A DNA stretch of 56,819 nucleotides. Origin: Providencia sneebia DSM 19967 (lineage in GTDB: Bacteria; Pseudomonadota; Gammaproteobacteria; Enterobacterales; Enterobacteriaceae). The notes beneath the pieces were generated by a model. It did no database searches. It saw only the letters and a program-made list of their open reading frames with translations, and was not told the DNA's origin. Of this stretch, positions 49,027-56,819 are shown in pieces. The translations under genes and the position numbers were made by a program. The first letter of the stretch is position 1; each line of letters begins with the position of its first letter. Location of the stretch: the NCBI RefSeq assembly GCF_000314895.2, contig NZ_CM001773.1, forward strand, positions 2,024,365 through 2,081,183. Reading direction: 5' to 3'.

Positions 49027-50020
49027 TTGAATAAAATACAGTCATTCCATTGCTATAAAATAATACTCTCCTTTTTCCTAATATTATTTGCACTTCCTCT
49101 TATCGCTGCTCCTTCAACATTTGATGAAGCAAAAACGTTGAGTAAAACTAAGGTATATTTTGATCAAAATCGCCAAAGTGAAGGGACGCTATATTGTGGT
49201 TGTGACTGGGAGTGGACAGGTAAAAGTGGTGGCCAGGTCGATTTAGCATCTTGTGGCTATCAAGTTCGCAAACAACAAAATCGCGCTATGCGCATTGAAT
49301 GGGAACATATTGTACCTGCTTGGGTATTTGGTCACCAAAGACAATGCTGGCAAAATGGCGGCCGCAAAAATTGTGTCTCAACAGATGCTATTTTCCGCGA
49401 AATGGAAGCTGATATGTATAATCTTGCGCCATCTATTGGTGAGGTGAATGGTGATCGCAGCAATTTAAGTTATGGTCAATTGGCTGAAACCACAGAATAT
49501 CCTTATGGTCAATGTCGCAGTAGAGTCGATTTTAAAGAACGCGTTTTTGAGCCTAGGGATTGAAGTTAAAGGGCAAGTTGCGCGAACTTATTTTTATATG
49601 CATGACCGCTACAATTTATCTATGTCTCGTCAGCAGCAGCAATTACTCATGGCATGGGATAAACAATATCCACCAAGCGCATGGGAAAAGCAGCGTGACG
49701 AGCGTATTGCTAGTGTTATGGGGCACCATAATCCATTTGTAACAGGTGAACAAAAATGGATACTCGGTCATAAAAATAGCGCTCAAGGTATTCATGATTC
49801 AACTTCAATTCAACATATTGAAGTACAAAAAGTAACGAAAAAAATTGAAGATGCAAAAATTTCAGTGAAAGGAAATAGCGGTTCTAAAAAGTATCATTTA
49901 TCACATTGCTCTGGGTTTAAAACAACCTCAGATAAAAATGCAGTTATGTTTGATAGTGAACAAGCTGCTCAGTCTGCGGGTTATCAATTAGCGGGTAACT
50001 GTAAGCCTATAGCTAATTGA
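49027..50020 (+). pseudogene. endA: endA-type endonuclease I with one-base frameshift and C-terminal extension
   Basis: A periplasmic endonuclease I gene read in two frames. Part 1 (to the TGA at 49561) holds the signal peptide, [20 protein letters not shown] with the catalytic His, and [10 protein letters not shown]. Part 2 continues from 49562 with [19 protein letters not shown]. One extra T at 49560-49561 separates them. The joined protein would be about 330 residues against about 235 in E. coli; the extra C-terminal 85 residues end in a segment like the Ada zinc-binding domain ([11 protein letters not shown] to GYQLAGNC). The start is uncertain: TTG 49027 fits a signal peptide, ATG 48961 and 48940 are alternatives. 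Confidence 0.75.
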
Positions 50021-50216
50021 TTTATAGTTTTATTGGTCTTGGGTGTTTATTTGATATTTTTTGACAATAAAAAGTAAATACCTAAGACCCGCAGAACGAA
50101 TTAATAATAAATATATGTTAATTTATTGTTGCAATTTAGGGTGAGACTAGTTTATAACTGTTTCAAGGTAGAAATTGAACATGACAAAGATAAAAATGCG
50201 TCAACATAATGTTATT

Positions 50217-50250
50217 TTGTCATGATAGTGTCACATAAACTGATTAGGTT
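50217..50250 (+). promoter_or_regulatory. Pho box and -10 of the phoH promoter
   Basis: TTGTCAT-GATA-GTGTCAC (50217-50234) is a PhoB box: two 7-bp repeats close to CTGTCAT/CTGTCAC with a 4-bp A/T-rich spacer. Ten bp later TAGGTT (50245-50250) is a weak -10, the geometry of PhoB-activated promoters. Predicted start near 50257, giving a 255-nt leader before phoH. Confidence 0.8.
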
Positions 50251-50325
50251 ATTTATCAATACATTTCATATTTAAGATATTTATTTGTAAGAAATATGAA
50301 CATGCAACCTAATAGGAAGGTATGA

Positions 50326-50424
50326 ATGGGACATAAAATTTTATTAATGGAACGACGAGACCGGTTATTATTTCGCCACGGAAAGTATGGTGGAATAATA
50401 ACCGGTTTTTTTCTTGCATGTTAA
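50326..50424 (+). CDS. Possible 32-residue leader ORF of phoH
   Basis: ATG at 50326 with AGGAAGG five bases upstream opens a 32-residue basic peptide (starts MGHKILLMERRDRLLFRHGK, ends FFLAC). It lies between the Pho-box promoter and phoH and its 3' half is itself the stem of the terminator at 50360-50412. It may be a leader peptide, a small protein or a chance ORF. Confidence 0.35.
   Translation: MGHKILLMERRDRLLFRHGKYGGIITGFFLAC
50360..50412 (+). terminator. Strong intrinsic terminator inside the phoH leader
   Basis: A 13-bp perfect stem ACCGGTTATTATT/AATAATAACCGGT, extended inside by CCAC/GTGG, followed directly by seven T. It lies 100 nt before the phoH start and after the Pho-box promoter. 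It overlaps the last half of the leader ORF. A second small hairpin GAGCT/AGCTC follows at about 50429-50445. Confidence 0.85.
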
Positions 50425-50512
50425 ACAAAAATGAGCTTTAAGGGAGCTCTTCTCTATTCGGAATAGTTTGTCATTTAAATTGACTTTAACCATACCTGAA
50501 AGGGTTAATACT

Positions 50513-51298
50513 ATGAGTAGACAAAAAGCTGCAACAAAAACGCGTCGTGAAATGAAACGTACTCTTCGTAAAGAACGGGCTGGCCGTTTTGAAATGGCAA
50601 GTGTGACTTCATTTGCTGATTTTACAGGCATAGAACCGATTGGCATGGCAAAAGAACGCCGTGATACCTCTGCAATTACACCGCGTAATGATGCGCAAAA
50701 GTTCTACATTAATTCGATTAAACATAAACAATTAATTATCGCGAATGGGGAAGCTGGGTGTGGTAAAACATATATCAGCACAGCACTTGCAGCTGATGCA
50801 TTAATTAATAAAGATATTCAAAAAATTATTGTAACTCGTCCTGTTTTGCAGGCGGAAGAAGATCTTGGCTTTCTTCCTGGAGATATAGCAGAGAAATTTG
50901 CACCTTATTTTCGACCTGTTTATGACGTATTACTAAAAAGGTTAGGTAATTCTTTTCTACAATATTGCCTACGACCAGAAATAGCAAAAGTAGAAATTGC
51001 CCCTTTTGCTTATATGCGCGGAAGAACGTTTGAGAATGCGATTGTTATTCTAGATGAAGCGCAAAATGTCACTGTGACTCAAATGAAAATGTTTTTAACG
51101 CGGTTAGGTGAAAATGTCACTGTTATTGTTAATGGTGATGTGACTCAGTGTGATTTGCCCGATGGCACACCATCTGGATTAGCCGATGCATTACAACGAT
51201 TCTATTCAGATGATGCGGTATCAATCGTGAATTTTACGATTGAAGATTGTGTTCGCTCAGAACTTTGTCATCGCGCCTTATTAGCTTACAGTAATTAA
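50513..51298 (+). CDS. phoH: PhoH, phosphate-starvation ATPase
   Basis: A 261-residue P-loop ATPase of the PhoH family: Walker A GEAGCGKT (about 80-87), then TRPVLQAEEDLGFLPGDI and VILDEAQNV (Walker B), closely matching E. coli PhoH. It resembles the helicase domain 1 fold; in relatives it is induced by phosphate starvation through PhoB, and a Pho box lies upstream. The ATG at 50513 gives the MSRQKAATKTRREMKR start; 15 upstream codons are open but lie past the family start. Confidence 0.93.
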   Translation: MSRQKAATKTRREMKRTLRKERAGRFEMASVTSFADFTGIEPIGMAKERRDTSAITPRNDAQKFYINSIKHKQLIIANGEAGCGKTYISTALAADALINKDIQKIIVTRPVLQAEEDLGFLPGDIAEKFAPYFRPVYDVLLKRLGNSFLQYCLRPEIAKVEIAPFAYMRGRTFENAIVILDEAQNVTVTQMKMFLTRLGENVTVIVNGDVTQCDLPDGTPSGLADALQRFYSDDAVSIVNFTIEDCVRSELCHRALLAYSN

Positions 51299-51306
51299 TA
51301 ACGTTA

Positions 51307-51339
51307 AACCCCAGTTAATTATTTTCAACTGGGGTTTTT
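51307..51339 (+). terminator. Intrinsic terminator of phoH
   Basis: Stem AACCCCAGTT/AACTGGGGTT with a 10-nt loop followed by five T; 8 nt after the phoH stop, convergent with zinT. Confidence 0.9.
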
Positions 51340-51356
51340 ATTCACTTCAGAAAATC

Positions 51357-52010
51357 CTAGTGGTGTAGCATTTCATGTACAACTTGTTCATCATTCAGAG
51401 AATAAGGGTAATAAGTCGGCCAATTATCCATTTCTTGCAGCAATTTTTCATGAGATTCATTTCCCATATAAAGATGGAAATGACCTGATGTTTGCGGCTC
51501 TATAATATGATCACTAAATTGAATATATTTAGGGGCTTTTGATTGGCTATCTTGGCATTCAAATAAATAGCGAACACCTTTTTTCCCTGAAGCATAATGC
51601 AAAATTTTCAAACCAGAATAGTGATATTCACACGAACTGACTTGACCATTTTGGTTGAATTCAACAATATTATTTTCTATGCTGATATTATCAACATCCG
51701 TCGCATAACCTTTTTTATAATAATCCCGATACTCTTCAACACTTTTATCTTTATTGTTTTTTGCTTTTTGTTCTAATACTGGATCAAGTTTTCCACTCAA
51801 TAAAAGTGGATTAACGGATTCCCAAATTCCATCCCAATTACTTAATGGTCTATCTTTCACATCTTGATCATCAAAGATACCTTTACTTGCTTGGATCGCT
51901 TTTTCAGATTGCGGATGGGCGTGGCTATGTGAACCATGAGCAAAGCTGCTAACACTATTCAATAGGGTGCTGATGCTAAGAGTAAGAAGTGCAATTTTTT
52001 TCATGCGCAT
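51357..52010 (-). CDS. zinT: ZinT (YodA), periplasmic zinc chaperone
   Basis: A 217-residue secreted protein of the ZinT/YodA family: signal peptide (MRMKKIALLTLSISTLLNSV to FA), then a histidine-rich start HGSHSHAHP and the calycin-like domain with SNWDGIWESVNPLL and SGHFHLYMG, where histidines bind zinc. Helps deliver zinc to ZnuA when zinc is scarce and is also cadmium-induced. A Zur box lies 37 bp upstream. It ends at the phoH terminator. Confidence 0.94.
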   Translation of the reverse strand: MRMKKIALLTLSISTLLNSVSSFAHGSHSHAHPQSEKAIQASKGIFDDQDVKDRPLSNWDGIWESVNPLLLSGKLDPVLEQKAKNNKDKSVEEYRDYYKKGYATDVDNISIENNIVEFNQNGQVSSCEYHYSGLKILHYASGKKGVRYLFECQDSQSKAPKYIQFSDHIIEPQTSGHFHLYMGNESHEKLLQEMDNWPTYYPYSLNDEQVVHEMLHH

Positions 52011-52042
52011 TGAAACTATCCTGTGTATGGATTAATTAATTT

Positions 52043-52063
52043 GATATGTTATAATATAACAAG
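52043..52063 (-). promoter_or_regulatory. Zur box of zinT
   Basis: TGTTATAATATAACA (52047-52061) is a perfect 7-1-7 palindrome, matching the enterobacterial Zur consensus GTTATANTATAAC. It lies 37 bp before the zinT start, so Zur-zinc would block transcription. Confidence 0.9.
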
Positions 52064-52241
52064 TTTAAAAATGCAAAGAATTATTGTCAATTTAAATAGA
52101 TGATTGCAATGATTGGCGGGAGAAATGGAATAACGGAGATGAGTTTAATTGCGATTACAGAGAAAACTTTATAGAAATAAAGGTGATTAATTAACCACCT
52201 TTATTTAAGAGAAGGAGAGTGACTTAATTATTGGATTATAA

Positions 52242-53081
52242 TTAATCGTCCGGATTATCCATCACGGCATGGCGTTCATTATGATAACCTTCTTCATCAT
52301 AACCATAACGCCAATAAGGGATTGCATAAATACTTTCATGACCATAGCCTTTCTCTCGGCGGACAAAGCGGCGTAAATCACGAACTATTTGATCTTCTCC
52401 AGCGATCCAAAATGAAGCATTCTCTTCGGGAATATCCCAAGATTTAAACGTGCTGATAAGTTCAGCATTTTTAGTGATATCCCCACATAACCAAATAACC
52501 TCAATCCCAGCTGGTTTTGCGAGTTCGCGAACATCTTGCTCACTATCTAGACGCAGGATCACTTTTCCGGTTGCTTGAGCATGCATTTTCTCAAGTAGGG
52601 CAGCAATCGCAGGTAATGAGCTTGAATCGCCAGCCATAAAATAGTGCTGAGAATGTGGTAATAATGGGTCTGGACCACCTGGGTTAGTAATACCCATCCA
52701 ATAGCCAGGCGCTGCATCACGTGCAAACAGATATGCGGGACCTTCAGCACCTTCATGCATCGCAAATTCAATATCAATTTCACGAGCTTCAGGGCGAATA
52801 GCGCGAACAGTGTATGTTCTCACGAATGGACGAGGCTTACCTTCAGGCCAGCTACGGCGATTTTCACTAAATATTGGTAATGTAGGTTCACTTTTTAAAT
52901 CAGGTGCTAAAAATATTTTGATATGGCCACCTTCACAATTTTTTGGGTAGGTAGCTAAACTTTCACCAGTAAAGGTAATGTTACGGATTGAAGGGCTAAT
53001 ATCCGTAATCGATTTGACTTGAATAAGCTGCGGTGGCGCGGGGCGATAAATATTTTTCTCGACGGGTTTGTCATTAGCCAC
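52242..53081 (-). CDS. Siderophore-interacting protein (YqjH/ViuB-type ferric reductase)
   Basis: A 279-residue flavin- and NAD(P)H-binding reductase of the SIP family. FAD region with RPFVRTYTVRAI, then EFAMHEGAEGPAYLFA and HYFMAGDSSSLPAIAALLE, and C-terminal IPYWRYGYDEEGYH. It reduces imported ferric siderophores to release iron. Tandem Fur-like sites lie 23-67 bp upstream. Closest to YqjH; an alternative ViuB-like name would be equally fair. Confidence 0.9.
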   Translation of the reverse strand: MANDKPVEKNIYRPAPPQLIQVKSITDISPSIRNITFTGESLATYPKNCEGGHIKIFLAPDLKSEPTLPIFSENRRSWPEGKPRPFVRTYTVRAIRPEAREIDIEFAMHEGAEGPAYLFARDAAPGYWMGITNPGGPDPLLPHSQHYFMAGDSSSLPAIAALLEKMHAQATGKVILRLDSEQDVRELAKPAGIEVIWLCGDITKNAELISTFKSWDIPEENASFWIAGEDQIVRDLRRFVRREKGYGHESIYAIPYWRYGYDEEGYHNERHAVMDNPDD

Positions 53082-53103
53082 AGGCAGTCTCCTTTTTCTG
53101 AAT

Positions 53104-53148
53104 GATAATGATAAATTTATTATTTGGTAATTATTATCATTATCATAT
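53104..53148 (-). promoter_or_regulatory. Fur boxes of the siderophore-interacting protein gene
   Basis: GATAATGATAA (53104-53114) and ATTATTATCATTATCAT (about 53130-53146) are two runs of Fur NATAAT-type hexamers within 70 bp of the start, a typical iron-repressed promoter. Confidence 0.8.
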
Positions 53149-53288
53149 CATGATTTCAATAAAGATAACCTCAGTGAGACAAAAGATTTATTACATGAGT
53201 GATTATTAAAAATTTAATTAATAAATTAAATGCGTTAGCTGTTTTGATAAATATGAAAGATGAGAGAAAGAGCAGTAAAAAGGCGAAA

Positions 53289-53316
53289 GGCCGCACGAAT
53301 TATGGGGTCGTACGGC
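53289..53316 (-). terminator. Terminator of the cio operon
   Basis: Stem GCCG(C)ACG/CGT(A)CGGC with one mismatch; on the minus strand it is followed by CTTTCGCCTTTTT. It lies 40 bp after the DUF2474 gene. Confidence 0.6.
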
Positions 53317-53353
53317 ACTATATGGAATGGAGACAAAATTTAGCCAATAAGTG

Positions 53354-53533
53354 TTATTTAACTTTCATGCCCACAGCAGTCATGAGTAATCTAAAAATAG
53401 ATGATACTGCAAATAATGCGACAACACTGCCTAGCCAAATAATAAACATCCAACCGAGCTTTTTCCACCAAGGTGAATGGGAAACGGACTCAGTGGTAGC
53501 CTTGATCTGGGGTAATTTTTCCTCTGAAGACAT
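53354..53533 (-). CDS. DUF2474-type small subunit of cytochrome bd
   Basis: A 59-residue protein with one transmembrane helix (WWKKLGWMFIIWLGSVVALF) at the end of the cioAB operon, where DUF2474 proteins usually stand in the cyanide-insensitive oxidase operons. The ATG at 53533 gives MSSEEKLPQIKATTES; the frame is open upstream inside cioB. It overlaps the end of cioB by 44 bp in another frame, so its translation is probably coupled. Confidence 0.8.
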   Translation of the reverse strand: MSSEEKLPQIKATTESVSHSPWWKKLGWMFIIWLGSVVALFAVSSIFRLLMTAVGMKVK

Positions 53534-54500
53534 AATAACTCCAATAGGTATAAACCAAAATAATAGGGATAATAAATAATGCACCAACAAGCATGAAACC
53601 AAGGCTTTCCATTGGTCCTGCTGCATCACGGAAACTTATTTGTGGGGGGATCAAATTAGGCCATATACTTATTCCAAGCCCGGTAAAGCCTAAAAAGATT
53701 AATCCGAGTGCGGCTAAAAAAGGAACATGATCTGATTTTTGTTTCTTGGCACTATTAATTAATAACCCACTACAAATGAGCACTAGCATAGGAACAGGTA
53801 AGAAAAAGAATAGGTTATGTAAGCTAAACCAGCGCGTATAAATGGCGTTATTAAGAATAGGCGTCCAAGCACTAATAATGATAATAATGATTAGCATCGC
53901 AAATGTTAAAGGACGAAGTAAACGATACATCGTTTTGCGCAAATGTCCCTCTGTTTTCATGATTAGCCAACCGCATGCCAGTAAAGCGTAAGCAATCACC
54001 AATCCTAAACCACAAAATAACGGGAAGGGAGAAAACCAATCAAAATAGCCACCAATATATACACGGTTTTCTACATGAAACCCTTGAATAAATGCGCCAA
54101 CGACCACACCTTGAACAAAAGTTGTAAAGACAGACCCCCAGATAAAGGCGTGATCCCAATGTTTACGGTGAGATTCATCCGCTCGAAAACGGAACTCAAA
54201 GGCAACGCCCCGGAAAATGAGCGCAAGTAGCATAAAAGTTAATGGGATAGATAAAGCATCTAATACAATGGCATAAGCTAGTGGGAAAGCGCCAAATAGC
54301 GCAGCTCCACCAAGTACCAGCCAAGTTTCATTGCCATCCCAAACAGGGGCTACACTGTTCATCATCAAGTCGCGATCATGGCTATCTTTTAAGGCGGGAT
54401 AAAGGATACCAATTCCTAAATCGAAACCATCCATCACAATGTACATTAAAATACTAAATACAATGATAACAAACCAAACCAGTGGTAAATCAATGCCCAT
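53490..54500 (-). CDS. cioB: Cytochrome bd-type oxidase subunit II (CioB)
   Basis: A 336-residue membrane subunit (about 8 helices) of the CydB/CioB family: PLVWFVIIVFSILMYIVMDGFDLGIGIL, GVAFEFRFRADESHRKHWD and GNETWLVLGG are typical. Shorter than E. coli CydB (379), as in CIO-type oxidases. Partner of cioA, which overlaps its start by 11 bp. Confidence 0.9.
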   Translation of the reverse strand: MGIDLPLVWFVIIVFSILMYIVMDGFDLGIGILYPALKDSHDRDLMMNSVAPVWDGNETWLVLGGAALFGAFPLAYAIVLDALSIPLTFMLLALIFRGVAFEFRFRADESHRKHWDHAFIWGSVFTTFVQGVVVGAFIQGFHVENRVYIGGYFDWFSPFPLFCGLGLVIAYALLACGWLIMKTEGHLRKTMYRLLRPLTFAMLIIIIIISAWTPILNNAIYTRWFSLHNLFFFLPVPMLVLICSGLLINSAKKQKSDHVPFLAALGLIFLGFTGLGISIWPNLIPPQISFRDAAGPMESLGFMLVGALFIIPIILVYTYWSYYVFRGKITPDQGYH

Positions 54501-55827
54501 AAGTTTGTTCCTCTTGAATGCCTTTACGAATTAATTTCATCATGTACATATAACCAATTCCAAATACTCCGGCATAAACGATAAAGAATGCGAGTAGGCT
54601 TATGCTCATATGGACTTCACCATGAGCGCTAACAGCATCAGCTGTTCGCTGTAATCCATAAACAACCCAAGGTTGTCGGCCAATTTCAGTGGTAAACCAA
54701 CCGGCTAAAATTGCGATCAATCCAGATGGTGCCATAACAAACATAAAGCGTAAAAAAGCTTTAGATTGGTACAAATTGCGGCGATATCGTAGCCAAAGCC
54801 CCCAAACACCGGCCAGTATCATTAACATGCCTAATCCCACCATCACGCGAAATGACCAAAACACCATAAAAGCATTGGGTCTATCTTGTTTGGGAAACTC
54901 TTTTAATGCGGGAACTTGTTTATCTAAGCTATGCGTTAAGATAAGGCTGGCAAGATACGGGATCTCAATGGCATATTCAGTTTTCTCTTTTTCCATATTA
55001 GGAATGCCAAAAAGAATTAATGGCGTTGCTTCATTAGGTTTATTTTCCCAATGACCTTCCATTGCTGCAACTTTAACAGGTTGATATTTCAATGTATTTA
55101 AACCATGAGCATCACCAATAAAAGCTTGTACTGGTGCTAAAATAAGGATCAACCACAATGCCATAGAAAACATTTTTTTCATGGCAGGAGATGTATTACC
55201 TTTGAGCAAGTGCCATGCGGCAGAAGCACCAATGAAAAAGGCCGCAGCAAGAAAAGCGGCTGTTGTCATATGCAATAAACGGTAGGGAAAAGAGGGGTTA
55301 AAAATAACAGCCAGCCAATCAACAGGAACAATTCGATTATCAATAATTTCATAACCTTGAGGTGTCTGCATAAAGCTATTTGAGGCAAGTATCCAAAAAG
55401 TAGAAATAATTGTGCCGAGTGCGACCATGCATGTTGCAAAAAAATGCAATTTTTCTCCAACACGACCCATACCAAATAGCATGACGCCAAGAAAGCCAGC
55501 TTCAAGGAAAAAAGCGGTCAGTACTTCATAGGTTAATAATGGTCCTGTTATGCCGCCTGCAAAATCAGAAAAGAAACTCCAGTTAGTGCCGAATTGGTAT
55601 GCCATAACCAATCCAGAAACGACGCCCATCCCAAAATTAACTGCAAATACTTTTGACCAAAAATAGAACAATTTGATGTAATCAGTATCACGCGTTTTGA
55701 GCCACAAGCCTTCTAATACCGCAAGAAAACTTGCCAGCCCAATAGTAATTGCTGGGAAAATAATATGGAACGACACCGTAAACGCGAATTGAATACGGGC
55801 AAGTTCCAGTGCAGTTAGTCCAAACAT
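54490..55827 (-). CDS. cioA: Cytochrome bd-type oxidase subunit I (CioA)
   Basis: A 445-residue CydA-family subunit, holding the quinol site and hemes of a cytochrome bd oxidase. Conserved LELARIQFAFTVSFHIIFP with the distal heme His, and GRQPWVVYG. It lacks the long Q-loop insertion of E. coli CydA (522 residues), so it belongs to the cyanide-insensitive (CIO) short-Q-loop group. The ATG at 55827 fits the family start MFGLTALELAR; sixteen upstream codons are open. First gene of cioA-cioB-DUF2474. Confidence 0.92.
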   Translation of the reverse strand: MFGLTALELARIQFAFTVSFHIIFPAITIGLASFLAVLEGLWLKTRDTDYIKLFYFWSKVFAVNFGMGVVSGLVMAYQFGTNWSFFSDFAGGITGPLLTYEVLTAFFLEAGFLGVMLFGMGRVGEKLHFFATCMVALGTIISTFWILASNSFMQTPQGYEIIDNRIVPVDWLAVIFNPSFPYRLLHMTTAAFLAAAFFIGASAAWHLLKGNTSPAMKKMFSMALWLILILAPVQAFIGDAHGLNTLKYQPVKVAAMEGHWENKPNEATPLILFGIPNMEKEKTEYAIEIPYLASLILTHSLDKQVPALKEFPKQDRPNAFMVFWSFRVMVGLGMLMILAGVWGLWLRYRRNLYQSKAFLRFMFVMAPSGLIAILAGWFTTEIGRQPWVVYGLQRTADAVSAHGEVHMSISLLAFFIVYAGVFGIGYMYMMKLIRKGIQEEQTYGH

Positions 55828-56057
55828 ATTGACCCCGAAGGAATTGAAAACGCACTTATTATTTTCAATAGACAATTAACAAATCTTTAAACCAAATAGC
55901 GCAATTTTTGGTGATCAAAGTTTGTTAGATGTGTTTGAAAATATTTTGTGCTTATAGTTAAAAAAAGTCAGGTGAATGTGTGGATAAGTAAAACATGAGA
56001 CGATAAACTATAATAGTAACAATTTTTGAGTTATTGACTATAACAGTTGAGGCGAGA

Positions 56058-56819
56058 ATGACGCGATATGAACAGTTGGCAGCTCAAATACGCCAACAGA
56101 TCGAAGACAATATTTGGCAAGTCGGTGATAGATTACCGTCACTTCGGGAAAGTGTAAAACAATCCGGTTTGAGTTTAATGACAGTGTTACAAGCTTATCA
56201 ATTACTTGAAAGCCAAGGCTGGATTGTACCAAGACCTCAATCTGGATATTATGTTGCGCGACGCAACACACAGTTTGCAGCAGCAAAAGGTGGCAAAGGA
56301 TTACATTTAAATGAGCATGTTGAAATTAATGCCTCTATTTTTAGTGTGCTGCAATCGTGTAAGAATCCAGACATTATCCCCTTTGGTTCTGCATTTCCTG
56401 ATCCCTCATTGTTAGATGAACCCAAATTAGCAAAATGCTTGGCATCAGTTGCTCGCCGCCTCGCTAGATTTAATACAACAGCCAATTTGCCGCCAGGCAA
56501 TGAACAATTACGCCGAAATATTGCTCAGCGTTATGCAAGCCAAGGTATTCATGTTGCCCCTGATGAAATTGTTATAACAGCGGGTGCTATGGAATCATTA
56601 GTCCTGAGCTTACAATCAGTGACTCAGCCCGGAGATTGGGTGGTGATTGAATCACCCGCTTTTTATGGTTCTTTACAAGCTATTGAACGCCTTAAATTAA
56701 AAGCCATTGCAATCAAAACTGACCCCGCCTATGGCATAGATTTGAATGCGTTAGAAGAGGTGGGAGCTAAATATCCTATTAAGGCTTGTTGGCTGATGAC
56801 GCATTACCAAAACCCGCTA
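56058..56819 (+). CDS. ydcR: YdcR-like MocR-family regulator (partial, cut at the window end)
   Basis: An open frame from ATG 56058 to the window end (254 codons so far). N-terminal GntR winged helix (MTRYEQLAAQIRQQIEDNIW, then RLPSLRESVKQSGLSLMTV), then the start of an aminotransferase-like domain (PFGSAFPDPSLLDEPKLAKC, ITAGAMESLVLSLQSVTQPG). Close to E. coli YdcR. MocR proteins bind pyridoxal phosphate and regulate genes; here the target is unknown. GAGGCGAG precedes the ATG. Divergent from cioA. Confidence 0.92.
   Translation, partial: MTRYEQLAAQIRQQIEDNIWQVGDRLPSLRESVKQSGLSLMTVLQAYQLLESQGWIVPRPQSGYYVARRNTQFAAAKGGKGLHLNEHVEINASIFSVLQSCKNPDIIPFGSAFPDPSLLDEPKLAKCLASVARRLARFNTTANLPPGNEQLRRNIAQRYASQGIHVAPDEIVITAGAMESLVLSLQSVTQPGDWVVIESPAFYGSLQAIERLKLKAIAIKTDPAYGIDLNALEEVGAKYPIKACWLMTHYQNPL

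Noticed and set aside
53199..53579. A 126-codon plus-strand ORF
   Set aside because: It runs antisense across the DUF2474 gene, the cio terminator and the end of cioB; composition suggests a shadow frame.
1..56819. CRISPR arrays, complete insertion sequences, intact prophage, toxin-antitoxin or defence islands
   Set aside because: No repeated spacers, no transposase, no phage structural genes and no recognisable defence proteins were found on either strand.

Overview
The window looks like a chromosomal segment of a low-GC member of the Morganellaceae (Enterobacterales). Providencia or a close relative is my best guess, inferred from gene order and base composition and not proved. Most of it is colinear, in blocks, with the E. 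coli region that runs from mdtK/cfa/purR through slyA/tyrS, sap/psp, tyrR/mppA and zntB/fnrS/ttcA to uspF. No complete insertion sequence, prophage, CRISPR array or recognisable defence system is present. The interest lies in small RNAs, regulatory sites, one broken gene and a few unassigned small genes.

Layout. 1-5.9 kb: two tandem tRNA-Val(GAC) genes, mdtK, riboflavin synthase, an AraC-type regulator with a small monooxygenase-fold gene, and cfa. 5.9-11.7 kb: purine transport and control (punC, punR, purR), the tiny membrane protein ynhF, grxD, rnt, gloA. 11.9-19.8 kb: ydhL, slyA, slyB (with a PhoP box), anmK-pdxH-tyrS-pdxY, gstA. 20-29.3 kb: fabI, the sapABCDF transporter, and pspF divergent from a sigma-54-driven pspABCD operon. 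29.4-38.2 kb: ycjX-ycjF-tyrR, tpx, mppA, zntB and the anaerobic sRNA FnrS with its FNR box.

38.2-45.4 kb: ttcA to the uspF genes. In E. coli the Rac prophage occupies this ttcA-uspF interval. Here it holds a decayed tyrosine-integrase fragment, several small orphan genes, the papain-like lipoprotein yaeF, the iron sRNA RyhB (minus strand, with a Fur box) and mviM. Two UspF-type stress proteins flank a small membrane protein that resembles a potassium-channel pore without a standard filter.

45.4-56.8 kb: a DUF5339-like protein, a Fur-box-preceded gene of unknown function, a TetR regulator, yjjPB, an endA-type nuclease gene broken by one extra base, phoH behind a Pho box and a leader containing a short ORF and an intrinsic terminator, zinT with a Zur box, a siderophore-interacting protein with Fur boxes, a cyanide-insensitive-type cytochrome bd operon (cioAB plus DUF2474), and the start of a ydcR-like MocR regulator cut by the window end.

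Metal and envelope stress control recurs: Fur (RyhB, an unknown gene, siderophore reductase), Zur (zinT), PhoP (slyB), PhoB (phoH), FNR (fnrS) and PspF (psp). Least explained are the phoH leader, a candidate minus-strand sRNA between mppA and zntB, the pore-like protein between the Usp genes, and the Fur-box gene at 46.1 kb.
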